Assembly (NCBI GenBank): GCA_002320595.1
Contig: DCKB01000023.1
Coordinates: 1 to 24,940 of the forward strand
Source: Christensenella sp. UBA1685
GTDB lineage: Bacteria > Bacillota > Clostridia > Christensenellales > CAG-138
DNA length: 24,940 bases
Reading direction: 5' to 3'
This document shows positions 14,801 through 21,593 of this stretch, one piece after another. The notes under the pieces are model-generated. The model made no database searches, had not been told where the DNA came from, and saw only the letters and a list, made by a program, of their open reading frames with translations. Positions within the stretch are counted from its first letter, which is position 1, and every line of letters begins with the position of its first letter. A program made the translations under genes and the position numbers.

Positions 14801-15370
14801 CTAGAAAATCCCAATGCGTGAAAGCGGGGATACGCGCACAAGCGCGCTCCCCTTAATGCGGGAAGCATCCACTATGAGCTTGGCCACATCGGTCAGCGCA
14901 TCCGAACGGTCATCCGGCAGGATGAAAAAGCTGCCTTCCGGGATATGCGTTTCCGGGCAATCCGCCGCAAGCGCGCCCATCGCGTATGCCCGCTCGTCCA
15001 AAAGGCTTCCACCGATATACACGCGCCCGCCTGAAACGGCCACCGTTTCACCCGGCATGCCCACGATCCGCCCCGCGTACGTTCCTTCCCCCGCCGCATC
15101 CGAAAACGCGACGATATCGCCGCGCGCCGGGGATTGGAAGTATTTCGCCAACCTGTCGAACAGAATCACGTCGCCCGGTTCTATGGCAGGCGCCATACCG
15201 CTGTCGCGTACCTGCACACCGAACAGCCAGGCCGTGAACAGCAGCGTGAGCGTCACGCCTGCAACGCCAAACGCCCAAAGCCATGTGTAAAGCCTGAGGC
15301 GGGCATATTCCGCCTGATTCCGCGCAACGCGCCTTAGGCCGGTTTCCGCCGCCTTTCCCGTGGTTTCCAT
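14801..15370 (-). CDS. Signal peptidase I-like protein lacking catalytic residues
   Basis: A 189-residue S26-fold protein with one membrane anchor at about residues 31-53. It keeps the S26 frame: PAIEPGDVILFDRL, RGDIVAF, GRIVGMPGETV and VYIGGSLLD. Aligned with its intact neighbour, however, the nucleophile position of GDSM reads DSGM, putting Gly58 where serine should be, with a serine displaced by one. The general-base lysine of VKR is Gly100 (YAGR). The box E motif is also degraded to PDDRSDALTD. It is therefore probably an inactive paralogue, or has a shifted Ser57 nucleophile without its lysine. It starts 26 bp after lepB ends and is last in the operon. No clear terminator follows. Confidence 0.85.
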   Translation of the reverse strand: METTGKAAETGLRRVARNQAEYARLRLYTWLWAFGVAGVTLTLLFTAWLFGVQVRDSGMAPAIEPGDVILFDRLAKYFQSPARGDIVAFSDAAGEGTYAGRIVGMPGETVAVSGGRVYIGGSLLDERAYAMGALAADCPETHIPEGSFFILPDDRSDALTDVAKLIVDASRIKGSALVRVSPLSRIGIF

Positions 15371-15396
15371 ATTCGTCGTCCCTCCGCCGTTCGCGC

Positions 15397-15987
15397 TTAA
15401 ACCTTCCGCGCCTCTTCAATGGGCCAGATCACGCTGCGCACGCGCCCCACAATGCGGGAATAGGGGATGGGCCCCACAAGCGGGCTGCGGCTGTCGCTTG
15501 AATCGTTCCGGTTGTCCCCCATTACGAACACGCAATCTTCCGGCACGGTAATTTCCGCCATATCCCCCCAGATGAGATCCTCCCAGTAGGCAGATTCGTC
15601 CAGCTTTTCGCCGTTGAGATACAGCTCTCCGCCCGTGATGGCGACCCTGTCCCCCGGTACGCCGATAATCCGCTTCACGCAGGTGGAGGTGTGGTTTGGA
15701 TAATAGCAAATGATGATCTGCCCGCGCTGCGGACGTTCAAACCAATAGCTCACCTTTTCCACAAACATGCGTTCGTTGTGTACAAGCGTATCGTACATGG
15801 AGTCGCCCGAAACGCGCACGGGCTCAAACAGGAACAGCCGCACGGCGAACGCCGCAACAAGCACCATCACGAGCCAAAGCGCAAAATCCCGGTCGGATGC
15901 TTTTTTGTAAGCCTCATCCTTTGCATGAAGCGCCTCCGCATTTTTGCGCAGGCGGGCAAGCTGCTTTTTATCAATTTTCCGGCTCAT
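15397..15987 (-). CDS. lepB: Signal peptidase I
   Basis: Membrane serine protease that removes signal peptides from exported proteins. At 196 residues with one N-terminal membrane segment (about 36-54) it has the compact Gram-positive layout. The catalytic dyad is intact: Ser63 in SGDSMYDTL and Lys105 in CVKRIIGVPGD. Box E, GDNRNDSSDSR, is at 157-167. A charged coiled-coil-like stretch precedes the membrane segment. The first 17 bp overlap the end of the DUF951 gene, so it is translated within the mscS operon. An almost adjacent, degenerate paralogue follows. Confidence 0.95.
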   Translation of the reverse strand: MSRKIDKKQLARLRKNAEALHAKDEAYKKASDRDFALWLVMVLVAAFAVRLFLFEPVRVSGDSMYDTLVHNERMFVEKVSYWFERPQRGQIIICYYPNHTSTCVKRIIGVPGDRVAITGGELYLNGEKLDESAYWEDLIWGDMAEITVPEDCVFVMGDNRNDSSDSRSPLVGPIPYSRIVGRVRSVIWPIEEARKV

Positions 15988-16186
15988 TGGGCTTCTCCGT
16001 CCCTTCCGTCAGATTTTTGCGCGCGCTGCGCAGGAAGTCGCCTCGGTCAAGCATCACAACGCGGCCGCATTGCATGCATTTGATTTTTATATCCGCCCCT
16101 GTTCGGGTCACAATCCACTCGTTGCCGCCGCAGGCATGCGGTTTTTTCATTGCAATGTGGTCTCCCAGTCCGAACCGTTCAATCAT
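15971..16186 (-). CDS. DUF951 family small protein
   Basis: A 71-residue protein of the conserved DUF951 family. The hallmark pattern is complete: FGLGDHIAMKKPHACGGNEW, then TGADIKIKCMQCGRVVMLDR. The cysteine, histidine and CMQC residues could bind a metal, but no function is established. Its ATG overlaps the stop of the mscS gene (ATGA), with an AAGGAGG site inside that gene's end, so the two are translationally coupled. Its own end overlaps lepB by 17 bp. DUF951 genes are often found beside MscS-type channels or the YchF GTPase gene, which fits here. Confidence 0.92.
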   Translation of the reverse strand: MIERFGLGDHIAMKKPHACGGNEWIVTRTGADIKIKCMQCGRVVMLDRGDFLRSARKNLTEGTEKPNEPEN

Positions 16187-17052
16187 GCTTCTCCGCCCTC
16201 CTTATTTGCCATCTGCACGCGCGTGCGCGGCAGGGGGATGCCTTCCCGCACAAAGCGCGCCGCGATGCGCCGCGTCAGTTCCCGCTGCACGGCCCAATGT
16301 TCAAGCGGTTTCACACGCTGCACAACGCGCAGCACCATTTCTCCGCCCGTAAGCTGTACCGCGCCCACTACCTCCGGCTTCTCCACGGCAACGTCCCCAA
16401 GCTCAGCATAATAGGCCTCCGCCTCCTCACGCATCAACAGAAGCGCACGTGCGCCGTCCGCCTCGTATGCCACCGGGAACTCCACAATGGCAAGCGAATC
16501 CGTGCGGGAATAATTCGTCAAAACCGAAATGCTCCCGTTTGGGATCACGCTCAGCTCGCCGCCATAGCCGCGCACGGTGGTGGTGCGCAGCGTAACCGCT
16601 TCAACCGTTCCCGTAACGCCCGCAGCCGTCACATAATCGCCCACGGCAAGCTGATCCTCAAACAGCAACATCAGCCCGGCGGCAACGTCCTTGATAACGC
16701 TCTGTGCGCCGATGCCCACCGCAAGGCTGCCGATGCCAGCAGCCGCCAGCATGGAATTCATTGCCCCGGCATAGCCAAGCTCGCCCACGGCGATCGCAAT
16801 GGCAATGAAATACGCAGCGTATTTCACAACGCTCGTCATCAGCGTGACTGCCGTCGTAAGCCTGCGGGCCTTCATTTCTTCCAGGTCGCGGGCACGCCGC
16901 GCCACGATGGAACGCGCCGCTCTTGCCACGATGGCTACGATCAGCCGGGCCAAAGCAAATGTGATTGCGATATCGATGATCGTCGATACAAATGAAAGCC
17001 CGTTTTCAGCCAACGCATCGTCAAGCTGCTTGATAAAAAGCGAAACCGGCAT
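16183..17052 (-). CDS. Small-conductance mechanosensitive channel (MscS family)
   Basis: Membrane channel that opens on sudden osmotic downshift to release solutes. The 289-residue protein has membrane segments at about 22-44 and 70-90, then the glycine/alanine-rich pore helix at about 97-125. The pore and beta domain are read from AAAGIGSLAVGIGAQSVIKD, FEDQLAVGDYV and VIPNGSI. A mixed alpha/beta C-terminal domain follows. A GGGAGGAGG site precedes the ATG. It is the first gene of the mscS-DUF951-lepB-lepB-like unit, behind an extended -10 promoter. Confidence 0.94.
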   Translation of the reverse strand: MPVSLFIKQLDDALAENGLSFVSTIIDIAITFALARLIVAIVARAARSIVARRARDLEEMKARRLTTAVTLMTSVVKYAAYFIAIAIAVGELGYAGAMNSMLAAAGIGSLAVGIGAQSVIKDVAAGLMLLFEDQLAVGDYVTAAGVTGTVEAVTLRTTTVRGYGGELSVIPNGSISVLTNYSRTDSLAIVEFPVAYEADGARALLLMREEAEAYYAELGDVAVEKPEVVGAVQLTGGEMVLRVVQRVKPLEHWAVQRELTRRIAARFVREGIPLPRTRVQMANKEGGEA

Positions 17053-17084
17053 GCGGACCTCCTCCCAAATCCATTCAAGTTTTA

Positions 17085-17093
17085 ATTATAGCA
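17085..17093 (-). promoter_or_regulatory. Extended -10 promoter of the mscS operon
   Basis: On the minus strand TGCTATAAT reads as a perfect extended -10 (TGnTATAAT), ending at 17085. The -35 region is poor, which is usual for extended -10 promoters. It lies about 33 bp upstream of the mscS start codon. Confidence 0.65.
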
Positions 17094-17265
17094 TGTCCGA
17101 AGCCGTTTGTGGAGCGCAGGCAGCCAAAGGAGCATGAAATTTCATATTCCGTTCAATTTTCCGTGTTTCAGATGATCCGCCCCTGATTTGTCCGCATTTT
17201 GCGAACGCATTCCGTCTTAAACGGTTTTTGGGTAACTTTTATAATTATAAATAATATATAATGCG

Positions 17266-17294
17266 TTGACATTGTCGTAATTTAATAGTATTCT
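17266..17294 (+). promoter_or_regulatory. Promoter of the amino acid permease
   Basis: TTGACA (17266-17271) is a perfect -35 and TATTCT (17289-17294) a two-mismatch -10, spaced 17 bp. The upstream 40 bp are AT-rich. The predicted start near 17301 leaves a leader of about 165 nt that can fold. Confidence 0.7.
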
Positions 17295-17308
17295 TGTTAA
17301 GATTGTAG

Positions 17309-17409
17309 TGTAAAGGTCATGCACGGTTTCTCTTAGAACCTATGCTGTTTTTCGCCGTCGTCGGCGCTGTCCCTCCAAATAAATACATGCCGTGCACCCG
17401 CGCTTTACA
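17309..17409 (+). promoter_or_regulatory. Foldable leader of the permease gene (candidate cis-regulatory RNA)
   Basis: Two nested long-range pairings close the element: TGTAAAG (17309-17315) with CTTTACA (17403-17409), and TGCACGG (17320-17326) with CCGTGCA (17390-17396). Inside are a small hairpin (about 17325-17340) and CGCCG-TCGT-CGGCG (17353-17366). This gives a two-part stem leading to a multi-branch junction. No known riboswitch was recognised, and no terminator is apparent before the gene. Confidence 0.4.
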
Positions 17410-17464
17410 TAGATCAGCCCCATTACAAAACTCAACAAACAAAATAGCAGGGAGAGATTTCATC

Positions 17465-18817
17465 ATGGACAACGAATTACACAAAAAATACGGCCTGATG
17501 ACGGCAATCTGCATGGTTGTCGGCATCGTAGTCGGCAGCGGCGTCTTTTTCAAGGCGGAAAAGATCCTCACCGAAACCGGCGGAAATCTGCCGCTCGGCA
17601 TCCTCGCCTGGCTCATCGGCGGCGTGATCATGGTGGCATGCGCGTATGCGTTCGCGCTGCTTGCAACGCGTTATGAATACGTCAACGGCATCGTTGATTA
17701 CGCGGAGGTCACCGTCGGCAAGGGCTATGGCTACTTCGTGGGTTGGTTTATGACGACGGTCTATTATCCCGGCATCACGAGCGTACTTGCATGGGTCAGC
17801 GCGCGCTACCTTTCCGTGCTCCTCGGCTTCTCCATCGTAGGCGCCGAATGTATGGTGCTCGCAGGTTTCTTCCTTGTAGCAAGCTATGCACTCAACGCGC
17901 TTTCCCCTATACTCGCAGGAAAATTCCAGGTGTCCGCCACCATCATCAAGCTGATCCCGCTGCTGCTGATGGCCGTCATCGGTACCATTGTTGGCCTTGG
18001 CAACGGCATGGTTGTGGAAAACTTCACCACCGTTGTGGATGCGAGCAAATCCTCCGGCACGGCGCTGTTCACCGCCGTTGTGGCGACTGCGTTCGCGTTT
18101 GAGGGGTGGATTATTGCCACAAGCATCAACGCGGAGCTCAAGGATGCGAAAAAGAACCTGCCCCGTGCGCTCGTACTCGGCACGCTGATTGTCGTGGGCG
18201 TTTACATTCTTTATTATATCGGCCTTTCCGGCAGCGTATCCAATGCTGCGCTCATGGAAAGCGGCGAAGCCGGCGCCCGCACCGCGTTTGAAACAATCTT
18301 CTCCCGCGTGGGCGGCACGGTGCTCTTCGTGTTCGTCGTCATTTCCTGCCTTGGTACGCTCAACGGGCTGATGCTCGGCTGCACGCGCGGCATGTATGCG
18401 CTCGCCGCGCGCCGCCGCGGCCCTGCTCCTGCGATCTTCAAGCAGGTGGATGGCAAAACCAATATGCCCACCAATTCCTCCGTGCTCGGCCTGCTCCTCT
18501 GCGCGTTCTGGCTTGTGTATTTTTACAGCGCACAGCTCACCACCCCTTGGTTCGGCCCCATCTGCTTCGATTCCTCCGAACTTCCGATCGTGACGATCTA
18601 TGCGCTCTATCTCCCCATTTTCTTCATGGCCATCCGCAAGGAGAAGGATCTTTCCCCGGTGAAGCGCTTCGTCGCATTCCCGCTTGCAATCGCGGGGAGC
18701 CTGTTCATGATCGTTGCGGCGTTCTTTGCGCATGGGAAGAACGTCTTCTGGTATCTCGTGGTGTTTGCGGCGTTCATGGCCGTGGGCTGGTTCTTCCGCA
18801 AAGAAAAGCAGCTTTAA
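17465..18817 (+). CDS. APC-family amino acid permease
   Basis: A 450-residue integral membrane transporter of the amino acid-polyamine-organocation superfamily. The opening GLMTAICMVVGIVVGSGVFF is the classic first helix with its unwound glycine segment. About twelve membrane helices can be counted. Helix 6 and the following loop (AFAFEGWIIATSINAELKDAKKNLPRAL) carry the usual FEGW and E-x-K-D-x-x-K-N-x-P-R motifs, as in amino acid/polyamine antiporters such as YhdG or YbeC types. The substrate cannot be assigned. The ATG at 17465 was chosen for its GGGAGAG site; the longer reading from 17342 would translate the structured leader. It is a single-gene unit ending in a strong terminator. Confidence 0.93.
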   Translation: MDNELHKKYGLMTAICMVVGIVVGSGVFFKAEKILTETGGNLPLGILAWLIGGVIMVACAYAFALLATRYEYVNGIVDYAEVTVGKGYGYFVGWFMTTVYYPGITSVLAWVSARYLSVLLGFSIVGAECMVLAGFFLVASYALNALSPILAGKFQVSATIIKLIPLLLMAVIGTIVGLGNGMVVENFTTVVDASKSSGTALFTAVVATAFAFEGWIIATSINAELKDAKKNLPRALVLGTLIVVGVYILYYIGLSGSVSNAALMESGEAGARTAFETIFSRVGGTVLFVFVVISCLGTLNGLMLGCTRGMYALAARRRGPAPAIFKQVDGKTNMPTNSSVLGLLLCAFWLVYFYSAQLTTPWFGPICFDSSELPIVTIYALYLPIFFMAIRKEKDLSPVKRFVAFPLAIAGSLFMIVAAFFAHGKNVFWYLVVFAAFMAVGWFFRKEKQL

Positions 18818-18832
18818 GTTGCTGTGCAGGAT

Positions 18833-18857
18833 AAAAGCCGCATCATGCGGCTTTTTT
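18833..18857 (+). terminator. Intrinsic terminator of the permease gene
   Basis: AAAAGCCGCA (18833-18842) pairs perfectly with 18846-18855 around a TCA loop, followed by further T residues. It starts 15 bp after the stop codon. A degenerate copy of its right half recurs at 19065-19078. Confidence 0.9.
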
Positions 18858-18860
18858 GCG

Positions 18861-19049
18861 TGTCGAAAAAATGGCAAACGGCCACTTTTTCGAGTTTTCT
18901 CAGCGTTTGCCTCTCGCTTTGCTCGCGGGCGGCAAACGCTGCAACGTGCGAAAACCAAATGGTTTTCATCCGTTCCGGCGTGCGCGCCGCCGGAGCCGGA
19001 ATGAAGTCAAGGGACTGAGGCCCCTTGACAATCCCCCGGTTTTTCGACA
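18861..19049. repeat. 189-bp hairpin-rich element with 10-bp terminal inverted repeats
   Basis: TGTCGAAAAA at the left end (18861-18870) is exactly inverted at the right end (19040-19049). Between them are several strong dyads: CAGCGTTTGCC with its complement (18901-18911, 18931-18941), GAAAACC with GGTTTTC (around 18950-18967), TTCCGGC with GCCGGAA (around 18973-19000), and GTCAAGGG with CCCTTGAC (about 19006-19029). No target-site duplication or convincing gene is seen. Open frames crossing it look like noise. A MITE-like or other dispersed palindromic element is the best reading. Confidence 0.5.
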
Positions 19050-19141
19050 GTCTGAAAAGCGGTGTCATGCGGCTTTTTCTTGCGGGATGCACCCGCATCT
19101 GCTATCCTTGAAGCAACACAACAACAGGAGGAGTGCACGAT

Positions 19142-19600
19142 ATGCCTGAAATGCTGAACAAAAAGAAAGAACGCCCTGCCGAATGGGCGCTTGCTCTGCT
19201 CGGCCGCTGTGAATACGCCTGCCTGGGCCTTGCCGATGAGGCGCAGCCTTATTGCGTTCCGGTTTCCCACGTGCTCGTGGATGGGTGCGTTTATTTTCAT
19301 TCCAACCCGCGCGGCTGCAAGGCGGAGCTTCTTGCGCAGAATCCCCGTGTCTGCCTTACGGCTGTGGCGGATGTGCATGCCATCCCCATGCGTTTCACAA
19401 CGGAATATTCCTCCGCCATCGCCTTTGGTACGGCGCGGCTTGTGCATGATCCCGCCGAGCGCCGCCGGGCGCTTTCGGCCATTTGCGAAAAATACGCAGC
19501 CTCGAATCCGCACCGCGAAGCATGCGCCGCAAACGCAGGCCCGGAAACCGCCGTTTATTGTGTGGAGATCGAATCCATCACCGGCAAACGCAGCGAATAA
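19142..19600 (+). CDS. Pyridoxamine 5'-phosphate oxidase-family (NimA-like) flavoprotein
   Basis: A 152-residue split-barrel protein expected to bind FMN or a related flavin. The pattern GRCEYACLGLADEAQPYCVP, then YFHSNPRGCKAELLAQNP, then SSAIAFGTARLVHDPAERR is typical of the PNPOx-like/NimA group. Some relatives reduce 5-nitroimidazoles, but most have no known substrate, so resistance should not be assumed. The ATG at 19142 lies 8 nt after AGGAGGAG; a GTG at 19133 is too close to that site. A small membrane protein gene follows 16 bp downstream and probably shares its transcript. No clear promoter was found; the hairpin element lies immediately upstream. Confidence 0.88.
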   Translation: MPEMLNKKKERPAEWALALLGRCEYACLGLADEAQPYCVPVSHVLVDGCVYFHSNPRGCKAELLAQNPRVCLTAVADVHAIPMRFTTEYSSAIAFGTARLVHDPAERRRALSAICEKYAASNPHREACAANAGPETAVYCVEIESITGKRSE

Positions 19601-19616
19601 GAATGGAGGGAACGCG

Positions 19617-19895
19617 ATGAACCGCCGATTCCGCTTTTTACAGAAGCTGGCCTTTTGCCTTACGTGGGCAGGGCTTGTGTGCGGCCTGATCCTGCCCATG
19701 CTTTTAGGCGCGTTGGGCATCTCCCCCGCGCTCTGTCTTTCTGGGCCGTATGGACGGCTGCAGGTGGGGAACGGTTGGCTTCTGACGCTGATCGTTACCG
19801 GGCTTGCCCTTCTCTTTTGGGGCGCCGTTTTGCTGCTGCGCTGTTATCGCGCCGCCTGCGACGCGGATGCGGAACCAACGCAGGACGAACCGTAA
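19617..19895 (+). CDS. Small two-pass membrane protein
   Basis: A 92-residue protein of unknown function. Residues about 8-35 and 51-75 are hydrophobic membrane segments, the second in WLLTLIVTGLALLFWGAVLL. The N-terminus is basic (MNRRFRF) and the C-terminus acidic (DADAEPTQDEP). A GGAGG site lies 6 nt before the ATG. It is 16 bp after the flavoprotein gene and ends at a terminator, so the two form a short operon. I do not recognise the family. Confidence 0.75.
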   Translation: MNRRFRFLQKLAFCLTWAGLVCGLILPMLLGALGISPALCLSGPYGRLQVGNGWLLTLIVTGLALLFWGAVLLLRCYRAACDADAEPTQDEP

Positions 19896-19904
19896 TGCAT
19901 CCTG

Positions 19905-19938
19905 CGGGTGCGGCCCGCCATACGCCGCACCCGTTTTT
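19905..19938 (+). terminator. Intrinsic terminator after the flavoprotein operon
   Basis: CGGGTGCGGC (19905-19914) pairs perfectly with GCCGCACCCG (19924-19933) around a 9-nt loop, followed by TTTTT. It begins 9 bp after the stop codon. Confidence 0.9.
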
Positions 19939-19983
19939 CTGCCGCTTTGTTTTTCTTTTCCATCTTCCGAACCCGCACACTTG

Positions 19984-19992
19984 TGGTATACT
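19984..19992 (+). promoter_or_regulatory. Extended -10 promoter giving a probable leaderless LCP mRNA
   Basis: TGGTATACT is an extended -10 (TGnTATACT). The start codon at 19999 begins 7 nt after its end, just where transcription should begin. No ribosome binding site is visible before the ATG and the -35 region is poor. Confidence 0.55.
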
Positions 19993-19998
19993 GTCGCT

Positions 19999-21558
19999 AT
20001 GGAAAACAAGAACGCAAAAAAGCCCCCCTCGCGGGTAAAAACCATATTGAAGATCGCCCTCGTCACAGTGCTTGCAGCGCTTTTGCTCGTGGGGCTGCGC
20101 TTTGCATACGTTATGTTTGTGGATCCGATGAGCGCCTTCGGCGGGATCCCCACCCCTGCGCCCACCGCTTCCCCTGCTCCTACCGCTGTGCCGGCGCAAA
20201 CGGAACTGCCAACGCCCACCGCCACGCCAACGCCCACCGCTACGCCAACGCCCACCGCTACGCCAACGCCCACCGCTTCCCCCACGCCGGAGCCAACGCC
20301 TGTGCCAACGCCCGCGCCCACCTATTCCCCCAAGGAACTTTCAGACCTTTCCTTCATGAAGGACCGGGTCAACATCCTTATGCTCGGTTGGGATCAAAGC
20401 CCGGAGCGCACCGTGGAGGGCAGCGGCGTTTATCGGGATGAAGCCAACAATTTCCGCAGCGACGTAATCATGCTGCTCACGGTCAACTTCAGGCGCGGCC
20501 GGGCGGATTTGATCTCCATCCCGCGGGATACATTTGCCACCATCTATAACGACAAGGGCGAAAAGTACAGCGAAACCGGCCATTGGAAGATCAACGCCGC
20601 CTTCGCCAAGGGCGGAAGTGCGGATGGGGACGGCTTTGCATACGCAATGGAAACCGTTTCCAAACTTTTTGGCGGCATCCCCATCGAATATTATGCCGGC
20701 GTGGACATGACGGGGCTTAAGGCCGTTGTGGATGCAATGGGCGGTGTGGATTACGATGTGGATGTGCGCATTGCGCTCAACGGCCGCGTGCTCGAAACCG
20801 GCTATCAGCATCTCAACGGGCAGCAGGTGCTTGATTACTGCCGTGCGCGCAAAGGCATCAGCTCGGACGTTGGCCGCAACGACAGGCAGCAGCGGATGCT
20901 CTTTGCCGTGTTCAACCAGCTTAAATCCCGCGACCAGCTTCGGAACCTCGTTTCGATCTACACCTCCGTGAAGGGATATGTGAAAACCAACCTTTCCGCA
21001 GAGCAGATCGCCGCGCTCGGCGCGCTTGGCATGCAGCTTGACGAAAACACGCTCCGCCGCCATACTCTAAGCGGTAAGTATATCGACAATACCTCTTACA
21101 GCAACGCAAGCTATTATGTGCTTTCCAATGAAAAGCTTGTTTCGCTGGTGGATAAAATCTTCGGCATCACCATTGAGCCGGACCCGCGTGCGGACATCGC
21201 GCATGTGGAGGGAGAAAAACAAGCCGCCATCGCCGGGCGGTATGCCATTGGCGCGCAGTACCTGATGACGCTCGCGGAGCAGTCGCGCGGCATCGTGGGC
21301 CTGAATTCCGAACTTGGCCTTGCGCTCAAGCGCGGCGCCCGTGCCGTGGATGCGGCGCTTGCGCCGCTCCCCGCGCTCACGGAACGTCCGGCCGGCGTAT
21401 CCACGGATGTGCCGCTGGACGGGGAGGCCATAAAAGCCGCGACCGACGCGCTACGGGAGGAAATGTTCGCCCTTGCAGACAGCCTTGGCCTGACCCGGGA
21501 AACCGCAGACAAATCGCTTCTGCCCAGCGATTTCTACAAAAAGCTGCCACGGAAATAA
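19999..21558 (+). CDS. LytR-CpsA-Psr (LCP) family cell-wall glycopolymer ligase
   Basis: Membrane-anchored enzyme of the family that transfers glycopolymers such as teichoic acids from lipid carriers to peptidoglycan. The 519-residue protein has a short cytoplasmic N-terminus, one membrane segment (about 15-38) and a Pro/Thr-rich extracellular spacer (about 51-108). The LCP domain then runs from NILMLGWDQ (125) to about 400. Key motifs are SDVIMLLTVN (154-163), LISIPRDTF (171-179) and GRNDRQQRM (292-300), which carry the expected Arg and Asp residues. A C-terminal extension of about 110 residues is unassigned. The start has no ribosome binding site and may begin the mRNA. The longer reading from 19804 crosses the upstream gene and a terminator. 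Confidence 0.93.
   Translation: MENKNAKKPPSRVKTILKIALVTVLAALLLVGLRFAYVMFVDPMSAFGGIPTPAPTASPAPTAVPAQTELPTPTATPTPTATPTPTATPTPTASPTPEPTPVPTPAPTYSPKELSDLSFMKDRVNILMLGWDQSPERTVEGSGVYRDEANNFRSDVIMLLTVNFRRGRADLISIPRDTFATIYNDKGEKYSETGHWKINAAFAKGGSADGDGFAYAMETVSKLFGGIPIEYYAGVDMTGLKAVVDAMGGVDYDVDVRIALNGRVLETGYQHLNGQQVLDYCRARKGISSDVGRNDRQQRMLFAVFNQLKSRDQLRNLVSIYTSVKGYVKTNLSAEQIAALGALGMQLDENTLRRHTLSGKYIDNTSYSNASYYVLSNEKLVSLVDKIFGITIEPDPRADIAHVEGEKQAAIAGRYAIGAQYLMTLAEQSRGIVGLNSELGLALKRGARAVDAALAPLPALTERPAGVSTDVPLDGEAIKAATDALREEMFALADSLGLTRETADKSLLPSDFYKKLPRK
20211..20282 (+). repeat. 18-bp tandem repeat encoding the Pro/Thr spacer of the LCP protein
   Basis: Four 18-bp units starting AACGCCCACCG; units 2 and 3 are identical, unit 1 differs by one base and unit 4 diverges at its end. 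Each encodes a six-residue Thr/Pro/Ala unit. Copy number may vary between strains, changing spacer length in frame. Confidence 0.85.
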
Positions 21559-21593
21559 CCGTCGCCCAGCCTTGGGTGGGAAGGAGAATCCAT

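Noticed and set aside
17477..18958. 493-codon minus-strand open frame opposite the amino acid permease
   Set aside because: Highly charged, His/Glu/Arg-rich translation typical of the antisense of a membrane protein; it also crosses the permease terminator.
18814..19098. 94-codon minus-strand open frame in the hairpin-rich region
   Set aside because: The frame runs through inverted repeats, lacks a ribosome binding site, and is better explained by the TIR-bounded element.
19804..19998. N-terminal extension of the LCP protein
   Set aside because: It would overlap the upstream small membrane protein gene and its terminator and would place a cysteine-rich nonsense leader before the membrane segment.
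20211..20282. CRISPR-like array
   Set aside because: Units are 18 bp and contiguous without spacers, and they encode a Pro/Thr linker in frame.
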